Assembly: GCF_013337765.1 (NCBI RefSeq)
Contig: NZ_VBSB01000010.1
Coordinates: 682,001 to 746,000 of the forward strand
Direction of reading: 5' to 3'
DNA length: 64,000 bases
DNA from: Mycolicibacterium sphagni
Lineage (GTDB): Bacteria > Actinomycetota > Actinomycetes > Mycobacteriales > Mycobacteriaceae
The notes beneath the pieces are model-generated. The model did no database searches. It worked only from the letters and a program-made list of their open reading frames with translations, and was not told the origin of the DNA. Shown piece by piece: positions 43,862 to 52,083 of the stretch (position 1 is its first letter; every line of letters starts with the position of its first letter). A program made the position numbers and the translations under genes.

Positions 43862-45105
43862 GCTACTCCCCCGCCCGCGAGGGCCGCATTGCCGTTCCGA
43901 CCGACCTCGATGCCGTCACCGATATCGGCGCTGAGGACCGCGGCGACCTCTCGGCGGTCACCGCCGAGCGGATCTGGCAGTCGGTCCGGCATTGGTACGA
44001 GGCGGGCTTGCACCCGGCGATCCAGCTGTGCCTGCGGCACAACCGAAAAGTGGTGCTCAACCGTGCGATCGGGCACGGCTGGGGCAACGGGCCCGCCGAC
44101 CCGCCCGATGCCGACAAGGTGCCCGTCACCATCGCGACCCCGTTCTGCGTGTACTCCGCGGCCAAGGCGATCAGCACGACAGTGGTGCACATGCTCGTCG
44201 AGCAGGGCCGCTTCTCGCTCGACGACCGGGTCTGCGATTACCTGCCGAACTACACCAGCCACGGCAAGGACCGCACCACCATCCGCCACGTGATCACCCA
44301 CAGCGCCGGGGTGCCGTTTGCGACGGGTCCGCGCCCAAACCTCAAGCGGATGAACGAGAGTGACTACGCCCGCGAAAAGCTGGGTGAACTCAAGCCCATC
44401 CACCGACCCGGGTTGATGCACATCTACCACGGCCTGACCTGGGGGCCGCTGGTCCGCGAGATCGTCTCGGCGGCCACCGGGCGCAACATCCGCGACATCC
44501 TGGCCGACGAGATCCTGGATCCGTTGGGGTTTCGGTGGACGAATTACGGTGTGGCCGAACAGGATGTCCCCCTCGTCGCCCCCAGTCACGTGACCGGAAA
44601 GCCGCTGCCGGCTCCGCTCGCCGCCGCGTTCCGCACCGCCGTCGGCGGCACACCGACGCAGATCATCCCGTTCTCGAACACCCCACTGTTCCTCACCGGC
44701 GTCATCCCGTCGTCGAGCACGATCTCGACCGCCGACGAACTGTCCCGATTCGCCGAGATCCTGTGCCGCGGTGGTGAGCTCGACGGGGTGCGGATCATGC
44801 GGGAGGAGACGTTGCGGGCCGCGGTGGCGCCGGCTCGGCGGCTGCGGCCGGATATCGCGACCGGCCTGGCGCCGATCCGCTGGGGTACCGGTTACATGCT
44901 GGGATCCACCAGGTTTGGGCCGTTCGGGCGTAACGCGCCCGCCGCGTTCGGCCACACCGGACTGACCAACGTGGCGATTTGGGCGGATCCGGAACGGCGG
45001 CTGTCGGTCGGGCTGATCAGCAGCGGTAAGCCCGGCAGCCATCGCGAAGCCGGCCGCTACACCGAGTTGCTCGACCGCATCAACGCCGAGATCCCGCGCG
45101 CTTGA
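43858..45105 (+). CDS. Serine hydrolase, class C beta-lactamase/EstB fold
   Basis: 415 aa. S100-A-A-K103 is the SxxK nucleophile motif; IYHGLT is at the second-Tyr position, and GHTGLT stands for the KTG box. This group holds esterases and carboxypeptidase-like proteins such as EstB. No signal peptide is visible. It starts at GTG 43858 within the nitrobindin-like stop, so it is translationally coupled. Confidence 0.87.
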   Translation: MSYSPAREGRIAVPTDLDAVTDIGAEDRGDLSAVTAERIWQSVRHWYEAGLHPAIQLCLRHNRKVVLNRAIGHGWGNGPADPPDADKVPVTIATPFCVYSAAKAISTTVVHMLVEQGRFSLDDRVCDYLPNYTSHGKDRTTIRHVITHSAGVPFATGPRPNLKRMNESDYAREKLGELKPIHRPGLMHIYHGLTWGPLVREIVSAATGRNIRDILADEILDPLGFRWTNYGVAEQDVPLVAPSHVTGKPLPAPLAAAFRTAVGGTPTQIIPFSNTPLFLTGVIPSSSTISTADELSRFAEILCRGGELDGVRIMREETLRAAVAPARRLRPDIATGLAPIRWGTGYMLGSTRFGPFGRNAPAAFGHTGLTNVAIWADPERRLSVGLISSGKPGSHREAGRYTELLDRINAEIPRA

Positions 45106-45108
45106 AGC

Positions 45109-45155
45109 TGAATTGTGCCCATCCGGCACGGCTGGGTGAATTGTGCCCGTCCGGC
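45109..45155 (+). promoter_or_regulatory. Two 19-bp direct repeats before a small ORF
   Basis: TGAATTGTGCCCATCCGGC (45109-45127) and TGAATTGTGCCCGTCCGGC (45137-45155) differ at one base and lie 28 bp apart. They end 21 bases before ATG 45177, a likely regulator-binding pair. Confidence 0.45.
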
Positions 45156-45176
45156 GGGGCGGATAACGTACCGGCC

Positions 45177-45302
45177 ATGGGTGACTCGCTGCTGCAGCAG
45201 CAACTCGACGAGGTGCGCGCCCTGCTTGTGCGGGCGCGAGAATTGTTCGGCACGAATCCTGTTGCGCCACCGGAGGTCATCGCCCCCGACGCTGACCGGT
45301 AG
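45177..45302 (+). CDS. Small 41-aa protein, unrecognised
   Basis: MGDSLLQQQLDEVRALLV then RARELFGTNPV, an amphipathic helix with a Pro-rich tail. It is in good sequence context after two direct repeats and converges on the Rv0028-like gene. It could be a small secreted-system-associated protein or an old fragment; there is no family call. Confidence 0.4.
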   Translation: MGDSLLQQQLDEVRALLVRARELFGTNPVAPPEVIAPDADR

Positions 45303-45307
45303 TCGGA

Positions 45308-45613
45308 TCAGGGCGCTGAAGGCCGCAGCCGATGCTGGGCCAGCGCCTCGGTGGCGAGCTTGAGTTCCCGGCTGCCCGCGATGTCGTCCGACGGCGTATG
45401 GCCTGCCGCCACGATTTCGGCACGAACCTGCATCAACGCCTTCAGATAGGACACCTCGGCGGTCAGCAGGATCGCTTGAGCCAGTGTGCTCGCGTCGGCG
45501 TCCATCGCCGGTTCGGCCAGCGCCACGCTGTGTAGATATCCGCCCCGGCACGAGCGGAACAGGATGTGCCCGCTGGGGTGGACGGCGTCGAACTCCGGAT
45601 CCGGTGCGGTCAC
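45308..45613 (-). CDS. Rv0028-like conserved mycobacterial protein (DUF2694-like)
   Basis: 101 aa from the GTG ending at 45613, exactly the length I recall for Rv0028. It has a beta-rich N-terminus (HPSGHILFRSC) and a helical C-terminus. The GTG overlaps the stop of the EspC-like gene. Last gene of the operon; function unknown. Confidence 0.7.
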   Translation of the reverse strand: MTAPDPEFDAVHPSGHILFRSCRGGYLHSVALAEPAMDADASTLAQAILLTAEVSYLKALMQVRAEIVAAGHTPSDDIAGSRELKLATEALAQHRLRPSAP

Positions 45614-45927
45614 GGACCGTCCTCGGTGATCCGGCCGAGCTCCGCGGCGGCGGTGCTGTCCTGGTGCTCCCACACGTCGGCGGCGTAGCGCAGGTTGGTG
45701 GCGAGCTCCGCGTGCGCGGCGGCCTGCTGCTCGTAGCAGGCTTGCCGCTGGTCCAGCAGTTCGCGGCCCGCGTCCCGCAGCTCGCCGAAGATCGGGCCCA
45801 GCGATTCGAGGCTGGCCAGAATGTCGGCGTGCCGGGACGGCACCGTGCTCAGCTGCTCGGCGGTGTCCTGGTGGTCGGCAGCCGCCCGGCGCAGTTCGTC
45901 GGGCACCACATGGATGCGCTCGGCCAT
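45610..45927 (-). CDS. EspC-like ESX secretion-associated protein (Rv0027-like)
   Basis: 105 aa helical-hairpin protein of the EspC/DUF2580 class (Rv0027 is also 105 aa as I recall). The C-terminal YAADVWEHQD is the expected place of the T7SS YxxxD signal, but the Tyr/Asp spacing fits WxxxD instead. Single-base gap to the Rv0026-like gene; no ESX core genes are nearby. Confidence 0.75.
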   Translation of the reverse strand: MAERIHVVPDELRRAAADHQDTAEQLSTVPSRHADILASLESLGPIFGELRDAGRELLDQRQACYEQQAAAHAELATNLRYAADVWEHQDSTAAAELGRITEDGP

Positions 45928-45928
45928 G

Positions 45929-47299
45929 TCACTCTCCTATCAGCGGGCCGGCCGTTACCGCCGGCCGGGTCGGAGTCGGTTGGTCTGCTTTCTGGGTTTT
46001 CGCGGTGCTGCCCGGTTCCGGCGGATGCTCCCACCCTAGAAAGCTCGGCCCGGCGACGCTGGCAATGGGTTGGATCTGATTGTTGAACACGGCCTTGCCG
46101 TTGCCCAGCGCCAGCGCGTGTCGATCGGTCAGTATCCCGATATCGCCGGGGATCACGCGTGCGGGTTCGATCGGATGCGGCACGGCGGTACCCGGCGCCG
46201 GGAGCGTGATGTCCTGCTGGCGGAAGGCCTCCGGGATGGGCGTGCCCGCGACGGCAGCGGTGATCGCTGCGGCCAGCGCAGGAGTCGGCGCGGTGACCGT
46301 TTCGCCGTTGGGCAGATGCACGATGGTCGCGTCGTCCGAGGTCGGCGCGGCGGGCTCCTCCCCCACAACCTCGTCGTCCTGCCCTGTCCCCGGTTCGTCC
46401 GCGTTGGTATCGAGGGGTTCGTTGAGCTTCGGATCGTCGAGAAGGCTGTCCTCGGTGGGTATCCGCGGCGGCGTCAGGTTCTCGAGGGTCGGTGGCATTG
46501 GCGCCGCGCCCGCGGCCGGGCTACCGCTCCCGCCGCCGGGCGGCGGCATCGCGGCCATCGGCGGCATCATCGGTGCGGGCATCGGTTGACCGGCGGCGCT
46601 GGGGTCCGGTGGGAGGTCGGCGAAGTCGTCGGGCAGCAGCCCATCGTCGAATGGGTCGGTCGTGACGGCCGGGCTGTCGGCGGGCGGGGGCTGATGCTCG
46701 GCAGCCGGCTTGGGTTCTGGTGCCCGGTCTTCCGTGGCGTCCGGGGTGGCGCCCACGTAGAGCGACGCCAGGGCGGCGGCCAGCGATGCCTTGGAGGTGT
46801 CGTCCAGGCCCGCGGTTTCCACCACCGTCTTGATATCGCGCAGCTTTGCGATCAGATAACGCTGGAAGGCGCGGGCACCCGCCGGGGTGTCGAGGTCGGT
46901 GCGAGTGGCGACCGCTGTCTCGATATCGTCCTGCAGACCGTCGAGCGCCTCCCGGCCTGCGGAATGCGTGCTGTGCGCGTTGAGCACCGCGGTGATGACC
47001 TGGAGGTCGAGCTGAGCGCTGACCGAATGCTGCTGTGCCAGCGAGGTTTCAGCGGTGCGGATGGCCTCGGCCGCGCGTCCCTCCGCGACCGCGGGGCCTG
47101 GCACCGGATCGAACGCTTGGCGGTGTTGGGCGCGAATCTTGGCCACCACGTTGTCGATTGCGTTCGGCGAGATGACGTTGACCGGGCTGGTGACCAGCGC
47201 GAGGTCGGCATCCGACAACCCTGTCATCCAGGCCCGGTTGTCGCCGGTGGCGGCGCCGACGCGCGCTATCGCGTCGAGCAAGTCTTGGTAGCTGGCCAC
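45929..47299 (-). CDS. Rv0026-like large protein with Pro-rich linker
   Basis: 456 aa, GTG start with AAAGGG upstream. Residues 1-170 are helical and contain RYLIAKLRDIKTVVETAG, similar to the equivalent segment of the neighbouring 117-aa protein. A Pro/Asp-rich linker (about 175-290) leads to a C-terminal domain beginning IVHLPNGETVTAP. Gene order and length (448 aa recalled) identify it as Rv0026-like. It may be an effector or cell-surface partner of the EspC-like protein. Confidence 0.7.
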   Translation of the reverse strand: MASYQDLLDAIARVGAATGDNRAWMTGLSDADLALVTSPVNVISPNAIDNVVAKIRAQHRQAFDPVPGPAVAEGRAAEAIRTAETSLAQQHSVSAQLDLQVITAVLNAHSTHSAGREALDGLQDDIETAVATRTDLDTPAGARAFQRYLIAKLRDIKTVVETAGLDDTSKASLAAALASLYVGATPDATEDRAPEPKPAAEHQPPPADSPAVTTDPFDDGLLPDDFADLPPDPSAAGQPMPAPMMPPMAAMPPPGGGSGSPAAGAAPMPPTLENLTPPRIPTEDSLLDDPKLNEPLDTNADEPGTGQDDEVVGEEPAAPTSDDATIVHLPNGETVTAPTPALAAAITAAVAGTPIPEAFRQQDITLPAPGTAVPHPIEPARVIPGDIGILTDRHALALGNGKAVFNNQIQPIASVAGPSFLGWEHPPEPGSTAKTQKADQPTPTRPAVTAGPLIGE

Positions 47300-47358
47300 C
47301 GGTGCCCTTTCATGCCGGCGACTGTATCCAGCTAATCGAGGGGAGACAATTCACCCGC

Positions 47359-47712
47359 TCACTGGGGTGTGGACGGCACCCGGTATCGGTCGAGAAGCTG
47401 CTGCAGCACAATCACTTTGGCGTCTGCTTCGGCACGTGCAGTGGTGAGAATGTCACTGATCTCGTGTTGCTTGGCGATCAGGAACCGGGCGAACTCACGT
47501 CCTTCGGACGGCGCGGCCACGGCCCGCTGGACAACCGCTGCTTCGATCTCGGCGCTGACAGCGTCGAGCTTGCGGATGGCCTCGGCGGCGGCGGCGTGGG
47601 CACTGGTGACGACCTCGGCCAGTTCGGCGTCGGCTTCGGCGAGGTCGCTGTCACGCGCGGCGAGCACCGATCGGGCGGACTCGACCCCCGACATCCCGAA
47701 GTGCTCAGCCAT
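47359..47712 (-). CDS. Rv0025-like, DUF4226-like small helical protein
   Basis: 117 aa, all helical, with RFLIAKQHEISDILTTARAE. It resembles the N-terminal domain of the Rv0026-like protein. It lies 39 bp after the NlpC/P60 gene. Function unknown. Confidence 0.72.
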   Translation of the reverse strand: MAEHFGMSGVESARSVLAARDSDLAEADAELAEVVTSAHAAAAEAIRKLDAVSAEIEAAVVQRAVAAPSEGREFARFLIAKQHEISDILTTARAEADAKVIVLQQLLDRYRVPSTPQ

Positions 47713-47751
47713 GCGTCGACGGTACTCAGCGAGAATTCGCCGAACAACTCA

Positions 47752-48540
47752 CTAGAGCGGCCTGCGGATCGCCACGTTGGCGCCCATCCGGCTGATCTGC
47801 ACATTGGCTCCGGCGTGCGGCGCCTCCACCACCATGCCGTTGCCGATCGCCATCTGGACATGCCCAGCGTGCGGGAACACCAGATCGCCGGGCCGAACCT
47901 CGGAGCGGGCCACCGGCACTCCGTCGTTGATCTGGTCGTAGGTGGTGCGGTCCAGATGCACCCCGGCCTGGGCATACGCCCACTTCACCAGGCCCGAGCA
48001 GTCGAAACGATCCGGCCCGGTCGCGCCCCAGACGTAGGGACAGCCCAACCGCGACAACGCGGCCCGCACGGCCAGCGCCGCGCGCGAGTTCGGCGCGGGC
48101 ATCCGAAGCCGGCGGCGGCGATACCGCAACGCACGCAGCAGCGCCAGACGCCTGCGGGCCCGCCGGCGGGCGGCAAGGACGTGGGCGTGCTGGGCCCGCA
48201 ACCGGGCGGCGCGACGCCGCGTCAGCTCGCGCTGAGCGACGGGATTGTCGGGGGCTGATTCGGCGTCGGCGCGGGCGGCTTCCAGGACGGCGCGGGTCTG
48301 CTGCTGTGCGTCGCGATGGTCGCGCTGCGCGCGCACCAGGATCGCCGACAGCTCGGCATCGACGCGACGGGCCGCACCGAGTTCGTCGCCGTGCCAGTTG
48401 GCGGCACGGCGGTAGGCGGTGGGCAATCCGTCGGTCACCACCGGCGGTAGCGCGGAAGTCGGCTCCAGCAGCGGCATTTCACGCTGACCGGTGAACAGCG
48501 CATGAGCGCGGCCCAGGATGTCCAATTCGGGAGCCGTCAC
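47752..48540 (-). CDS. NlpC/P60 (C40) peptidase, Rv0024-like
   Basis: 262 aa. An N-terminal helical, Arg-rich region (about 50-150) leads to the NlpC/P60 domain: DRFDCSGLV with Cys181, PHAGHVQMAIG with His227, and His242. The enzyme would cut D-Glu-mesoDAP bonds in peptidoglycan. No signal peptide is seen, so export may be through a type VII-like route or it may act inside. GTGA overlap with the XRE gene. Confidence 0.85.
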   Translation of the reverse strand: MTAPELDILGRAHALFTGQREMPLLEPTSALPPVVTDGLPTAYRRAANWHGDELGAARRVDAELSAILVRAQRDHRDAQQQTRAVLEAARADAESAPDNPVAQRELTRRRAARLRAQHAHVLAARRRARRRLALLRALRYRRRRLRMPAPNSRAALAVRAALSRLGCPYVWGATGPDRFDCSGLVKWAYAQAGVHLDRTTYDQINDGVPVARSEVRPGDLVFPHAGHVQMAIGNGMVVEAPHAGANVQISRMGANVAIRRPL

Positions 48541-49277
48541 GACTGCTCCTCGATGAACGCTCGTACTCGCGGCAGCGCTCCCGGCGGAATGGCACCGCGG
48601 TTGCGGATGTCCCAGAGTTGGTCAACCCCGACGCCCAGCAGGGTCGCGATCACCGCCTCCGGCAGATCCGAGCGGGCACAGGCCTGGTCGAAGCGGGCGC
48701 TGATGCTGCCGGGCATCCGGGCCAGCAGGCCAGTCCGGATTGCCTCCAGCGACTCGAGGTGGGTCATCAGGCGGTCCGCTGATTCGGCGCCGGCGTTGAC
48801 CGCGACGCGCCACGAGTTGGCGGCCAGCAGTTCCGCCTTCACGCATTGCTCGATCACAGACTGAATATACGTTTCATATTCGTTTGACGTCTCCGCTGGC
48901 AGCCGGGCTATCAACGAGTTGAGCGAATCCAGGTGCGCTTCGGCGTGCGCTTCGAGGACATCGGCGTCGCTGTGACGGTTGACGACGATGCCGACGGCGG
49001 CCCGCGGCTGGGCCGACTCGGTCGGCGAGGTGGCCAGAATTTGGGCGATTTCAGCGTCCGGATCGTCGGCGACGACCAGCCGCGAGTAGGTCCCCGGCGG
49101 CAGGCCCAATCCATTTTCAACCTTCTGAACTGTGCCTTTGTGGGGTTTACGGACTCCGCGTTCGAGGAAGCTCAAGCCCATGATGCTCACGCCGGTGGCT
49201 GCGGCCAGATCGGCCAGTGACCAGTCCCGAGCCTCACGCAATGTCCGGATCGCCGCGCCTGCCGCCTCTCGGCTCAC
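48537..49277 (-). CDS. XRE-family regulator, Rv0023-like
   Basis: 246 aa. The N-terminal HTH (IRTLREARDWSLADLAAATG, GVRKPHKGT) is followed by a long helical C-terminal part. It is divergent from whiB5 with TATACG boxes between, and coupled to the NlpC/P60 gene. It likely regulates its own operon, perhaps with WhiB5. Confidence 0.85.
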   Translation of the reverse strand: MSREAAGAAIRTLREARDWSLADLAAATGVSIMGLSFLERGVRKPHKGTVQKVENGLGLPPGTYSRLVVADDPDAEIAQILATSPTESAQPRAAVGIVVNRHSDADVLEAHAEAHLDSLNSLIARLPAETSNEYETYIQSVIEQCVKAELLAANSWRVAVNAGAESADRLMTHLESLEAIRTGLLARMPGSISARFDQACARSDLPEAVIATLLGVGVDQLWDIRNRGAIPPGALPRVRAFIEEQS

Positions 49278-49291
49278 CGTCGGCCCCCAGC

Positions 49292-49374
49292 CATATACGG
49301 ATCGTACACAGCACTGTCACCGTATACGTTTTCTTCTACGTTTCTCTTGCCATCGACGCGAGAGGCATATACGC
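49292..49374. promoter_or_regulatory. Divergent promoter region with three TATACG boxes
   Basis: TATACG occurs at 49294, 49323 and 49368; the middle copy is part of the perfect palindrome CGTATACG. They could be XRE operators or partly -10 elements: a reverse-strand TATATGG lies upstream of the XRE gene and TATACG before whiB5. Confidence 0.4.
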
Positions 49375-49406
49375 TTCCGTCATTGAATCTCGCCAAGGAG
49401 GCTCCG

Positions 49407-49817
49407 ATGAACCACCGCCCTTGCTCGCTCGAGCCTGATCTCTGGTTTGGCTACGCCGACGACGACGCCAGCGACGGCGCGGCCAAGGCCCGCGTCTACG
49501 AGCAATCCGCCACCCGCGCCAGGACGATCTGCCTGCGCCGGTGCCCGCTGGCCCAACAGCGCGACTGCGCACGCGCCGCCGTCGAGGGCGGCGAGGAGTA
49601 CGGGGTTTGGGCGGGGGTGAAGCTGCCCGGCGGTCAGTATCGCAAGCGCCACCAGCTGGCACACGCCCACGATGTTCTGCAACGCATCGCCGACGGACAG
49701 CTCAACCCACGCGAGCTGCCCGAGAGCGCCGAGTTACTGGCCCGCACCGAAGCGCTGCCGGCTCAGGTGGCGACCGTCGTCCACCTTCCGCTGGGCCGGC
49801 CGCGCACCGCGGCCTAG
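49407..49817 (+). CDS. whiB5: WhiB5-like Fe-S transcription factor
   Basis: 136 aa from ATG 49407 with AAGGAGG upstream. Cluster cysteines are C6, C42, C46 and C54 (Cx35Cx3Cx7C), a spacing I recall for WhiB5 but not other Wbl proteins. The turn motif YGVWAGV is present. Its position next to the Rv0023-like operon matches M. tuberculosis Rv0022c. Confidence 0.85.
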   Translation: MNHRPCSLEPDLWFGYADDDASDGAAKARVYEQSATRARTICLRRCPLAQQRDCARAAVEGGEEYGVWAGVKLPGGQYRKRHQLAHAHDVLQRIADGQLNPRELPESAELLARTEALPAQVATVVHLPLGRPRTAA

Positions 49818-49839
49818 CCGGCGCCGCTGTCTATCCGGC

Positions 49840-50979
49840 CTAGCCGGATGTTGTTGCCTCAGCGCGCTTTTGCATGTTCTCGTCCACCTCACGCTGCCAG
49901 ACGTCGTAGGCGTGGGTGGTGTCGACCTCGAGCTCGAACCGGTTGGTCATATCCGGAGTGACGTCGGCGACATCGACGTAGAACTGCTCGTACCACCGGC
50001 GGTATTGGTAGAGCGCCCCGTCTTCCTCGCACAGCAACGGGTTTTCGATCCGGGTCTTGTGCTTCCAGATCTCCACGTCCTGCAGGAAGCCGACTTCGTA
50101 GATCTTCGAATACGATTGGGCGAGCTTGGCCGCCTTGGCTTCTGACAACCCCGGCATGTTCTGTACCGACACCCCGAACTGCAGCATGAACGAGTTCTGG
50201 CTGATCGGGTAGTGGCAGTTGATCAGCACCGACTCCACGGTGAAGTCCGGCCCGAGGTCATTGTGCAACCAGTTGATCATGTACGACGGCCCGAAGTAGG
50301 TGGCCTCGGAGCGCAGCTTGGTGCCCTCCCATAACCGCTCGGGATGCTCGGTGAAGTCTTGGCGACCTTTGGATTCCATGAACTGACTGGCGGTGTGGCC
50401 TTCGAAGACGTTCTTGAAGTAGGTGGGGTAGGCGTAGTGGATGTAGAAGAAGTGCGCCATGTCGACGTTGTTGTCGACGATCTCGCGGCAGTGCGCCCCC
50501 TCGATGATCATCGAGTTCCACGCCCACTTGGACCACTGGCCCTCGTCGTACCCCTCGATCGTCGGCGGGGTGAGTTCTGGTGTCGGCTCGCCCCGTTCGG
50601 GGTCGTGCCACACCAGCAGCTGCCCGTTGACCTCGGTGGTCTGCCACTTGCGCGTACGCGCGAGCTTGGGAACCCGCTTGGCGTAAGGGATTTCGACGCA
50701 ACGTCCGGTGGCGCCGTTCCAGCGCCAGTCGTGGAACGCACAGGCGAGGTTGTCGCCCTTGACCGTCCCCATCGCCAGGTCCGCGCCCAGGTGCCGGCAG
50801 TAGCCGTCGAGCACCTGGATGTCGCCATTCGAGTCGGCGTAGACCACCAGCTTGCTGTCGAAGGCCTCGATGCCGTGGGGCTTGCCGTCGCGGAAATCAT
50901 CGGCCAGGCCCAGGCAGTGCCATCCGCGCGCGAACCGCGTCATCGGCGTGCCGGGGTCGATCTCCCGGATCTCGGTCAT
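49840..50979 (-). CDS. kshA: 3-ketosteroid 9alpha-hydroxylase oxygenase (KshA-like)
   Basis: 379 aa. Rieske [2Fe-2S] ligands are C61, H63, C80 and H83; the mononuclear-iron ligands lie in DNNVDMAHFFYIH (H176, H181), with a later Asp in FLQDVEIWKHKTR. Extended identity to KshA, including PTYFKNVFEGH and QFYVDVAD, makes this a KshA homologue. It opens ring B of 3-ketosteroids with KshB, which is not nearby. ATG at 50979 has AAAAGG nine bases upstream. Divergent from a TetR gene with a shared palindrome. Confidence 0.9.
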   Translation of the reverse strand: MTEIREIDPGTPMTRFARGWHCLGLADDFRDGKPHGIEAFDSKLVVYADSNGDIQVLDGYCRHLGADLAMGTVKGDNLACAFHDWRWNGATGRCVEIPYAKRVPKLARTRKWQTTEVNGQLLVWHDPERGEPTPELTPPTIEGYDEGQWSKWAWNSMIIEGAHCREIVDNNVDMAHFFYIHYAYPTYFKNVFEGHTASQFMESKGRQDFTEHPERLWEGTKLRSEATYFGPSYMINWLHNDLGPDFTVESVLINCHYPISQNSFMLQFGVSVQNMPGLSEAKAAKLAQSYSKIYEVGFLQDVEIWKHKTRIENPLLCEEDGALYQYRRWYEQFYVDVADVTPDMTNRFELEVDTTHAYDVWQREVDENMQKRAEATTSG

Positions 50980-51023
50980 GTGGCGCATCCTTTTCACTCT
51001 GGCTGAGGGGCACCCAAGCACTC

Positions 51024-51045
51024 ATTTAAGCACGAGTGCTTAAAT
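51024..51045. promoter_or_regulatory. Perfect-arm palindromic operator between kshA and tetR
   Basis: Arms ATTTAAGCAC and GTGCTTAAAT are exact complements separated by GA. The site lies 45 bp from the kshA start and 29 bp from the TetR start, positioned to regulate both. Confidence 0.75.
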
Positions 51046-51073
51046 CTGCCTAGCATGCATTTAGACTGCTGGC

Positions 51074-51691
51074 GTGGACCGCGGCGCTCGATCTCGCGAA
51101 GAGCTGCTCGACGCCGCTGAACGGCTGATCGCCGAGCACGGCTTCGAGGTGCCGCTGCGCGAGATCGCCAAGTCCGCCGGGCAGCGCAACAACTCGGCGG
51201 TCAACTACTACTTCCGCAGCCGCCAGGACCTCATTGATGCGGTGGTGGCCCGCCGGCTGGTCCCGATGGAAGTAGAGCGGCAAGCCCTGCTGGACCGCAT
51301 GTCCGATGAGCAGATGGCCGACGCGCACGCGGTGCTGCGGATCCTGGTCGGACCGTTCTTCCACAGCGAGGGCACCCACTACGCCCGGTTCCTCGAGGTC
51401 GTGCGGATCCGGCTGAACAGGGAGCCGCAGAGCCCCGCCGAGTCCGCCTGGCCACGCATCCTCGATGCTCTGGCCAGGCTGGTTCCGCTCAAGGACCGCA
51501 GTGCCAGGGAGAGCCGGGTCAGCGCCGTCGCCACCACGATGTTCGCCCTACTTGCCGACCACGAACGGCGGGTCGAGGCCGGTGACGCGGGTGCGGGTGC
51601 GGGTGCGGGTGCGGACAGCATCGAGGAGATCGTCACGATGCTGGCGGCGATGCTGACCGCGGCGCCGGTGTCCGCCGTGGCGACTCGCTGA
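51074..51691 (+). CDS. TetR-family regulator next to kshA
   Basis: 205 aa, GTG start. HTH: LLDAAERLIAEHG, AGQRNNSAVNYYFRSRQDL. It probably represses itself and kshA through the palindrome at 51024. A Gly-Ala repeat (AGAGAGAGAD) near the C-terminus comes from a short GGGTGC tandem repeat at about 51588-51611. Confidence 0.88.
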   Translation: MDRGARSREELLDAAERLIAEHGFEVPLREIAKSAGQRNNSAVNYYFRSRQDLIDAVVARRLVPMEVERQALLDRMSDEQMADAHAVLRILVGPFFHSEGTHYARFLEVVRIRLNREPQSPAESAWPRILDALARLVPLKDRSARESRVSAVATTMFALLADHERRVEAGDAGAGAGAGADSIEEIVTMLAAMLTAAPVSAVATR

Positions 51692-51734
51692 CTGCGGCAA
51701 TTCCCGTCGGGGGAGTGGGTCTGCGGATAAAACT

Positions 51735-52028
51735 GTGTCCGTGCGCATAGTTGTCGTGGTGGCCCTGGCGGGTCTGATCACGCTTGTGGTCGCGGTCCTG
51801 ACCGACAACACGTTCGTCGCGGTAGGTGTGATCGCGCTGGCGGCGCTCGGCATCCTGCTGCTGCTGCGGGACTGGCGTGCCGACCGCCGGCAGCCCGTCG
51901 CACCTGTCGAGGCTGCCGATGACGAGCCCGAGCCGGCAACCGTCGCCATCCCCATCAGCCCGGAGATGTTCACCCCGGATATCGGCACCGACGGCGGTGG
52001 CCCGTCGGCGGACGCCCGCGCCGACTAG
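51735..52028 (+). CDS. Small two-helix membrane protein
   Basis: 97 aa from GTG 51735; GTG 51741 is an alternative. Two hydrophobic helices (about 6-22 and 25-44) are followed by a charged and acidic tail. No ribosome-binding site is visible, so it is probably leaderless. No family is recognised. Confidence 0.65.
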   Translation: MSVRIVVVVALAGLITLVVAVLTDNTFVAVGVIALAALGILLLLRDWRADRRQPVAPVEAADDEPEPATVAIPISPEMFTPDIGTDGGGPSADARAD

Positions 52029-52083
52029 CGGGGGAGCAGCCCGCGCCGGCTGTACTTGTCGGACCCCGACCTAGCGTGGGTCC

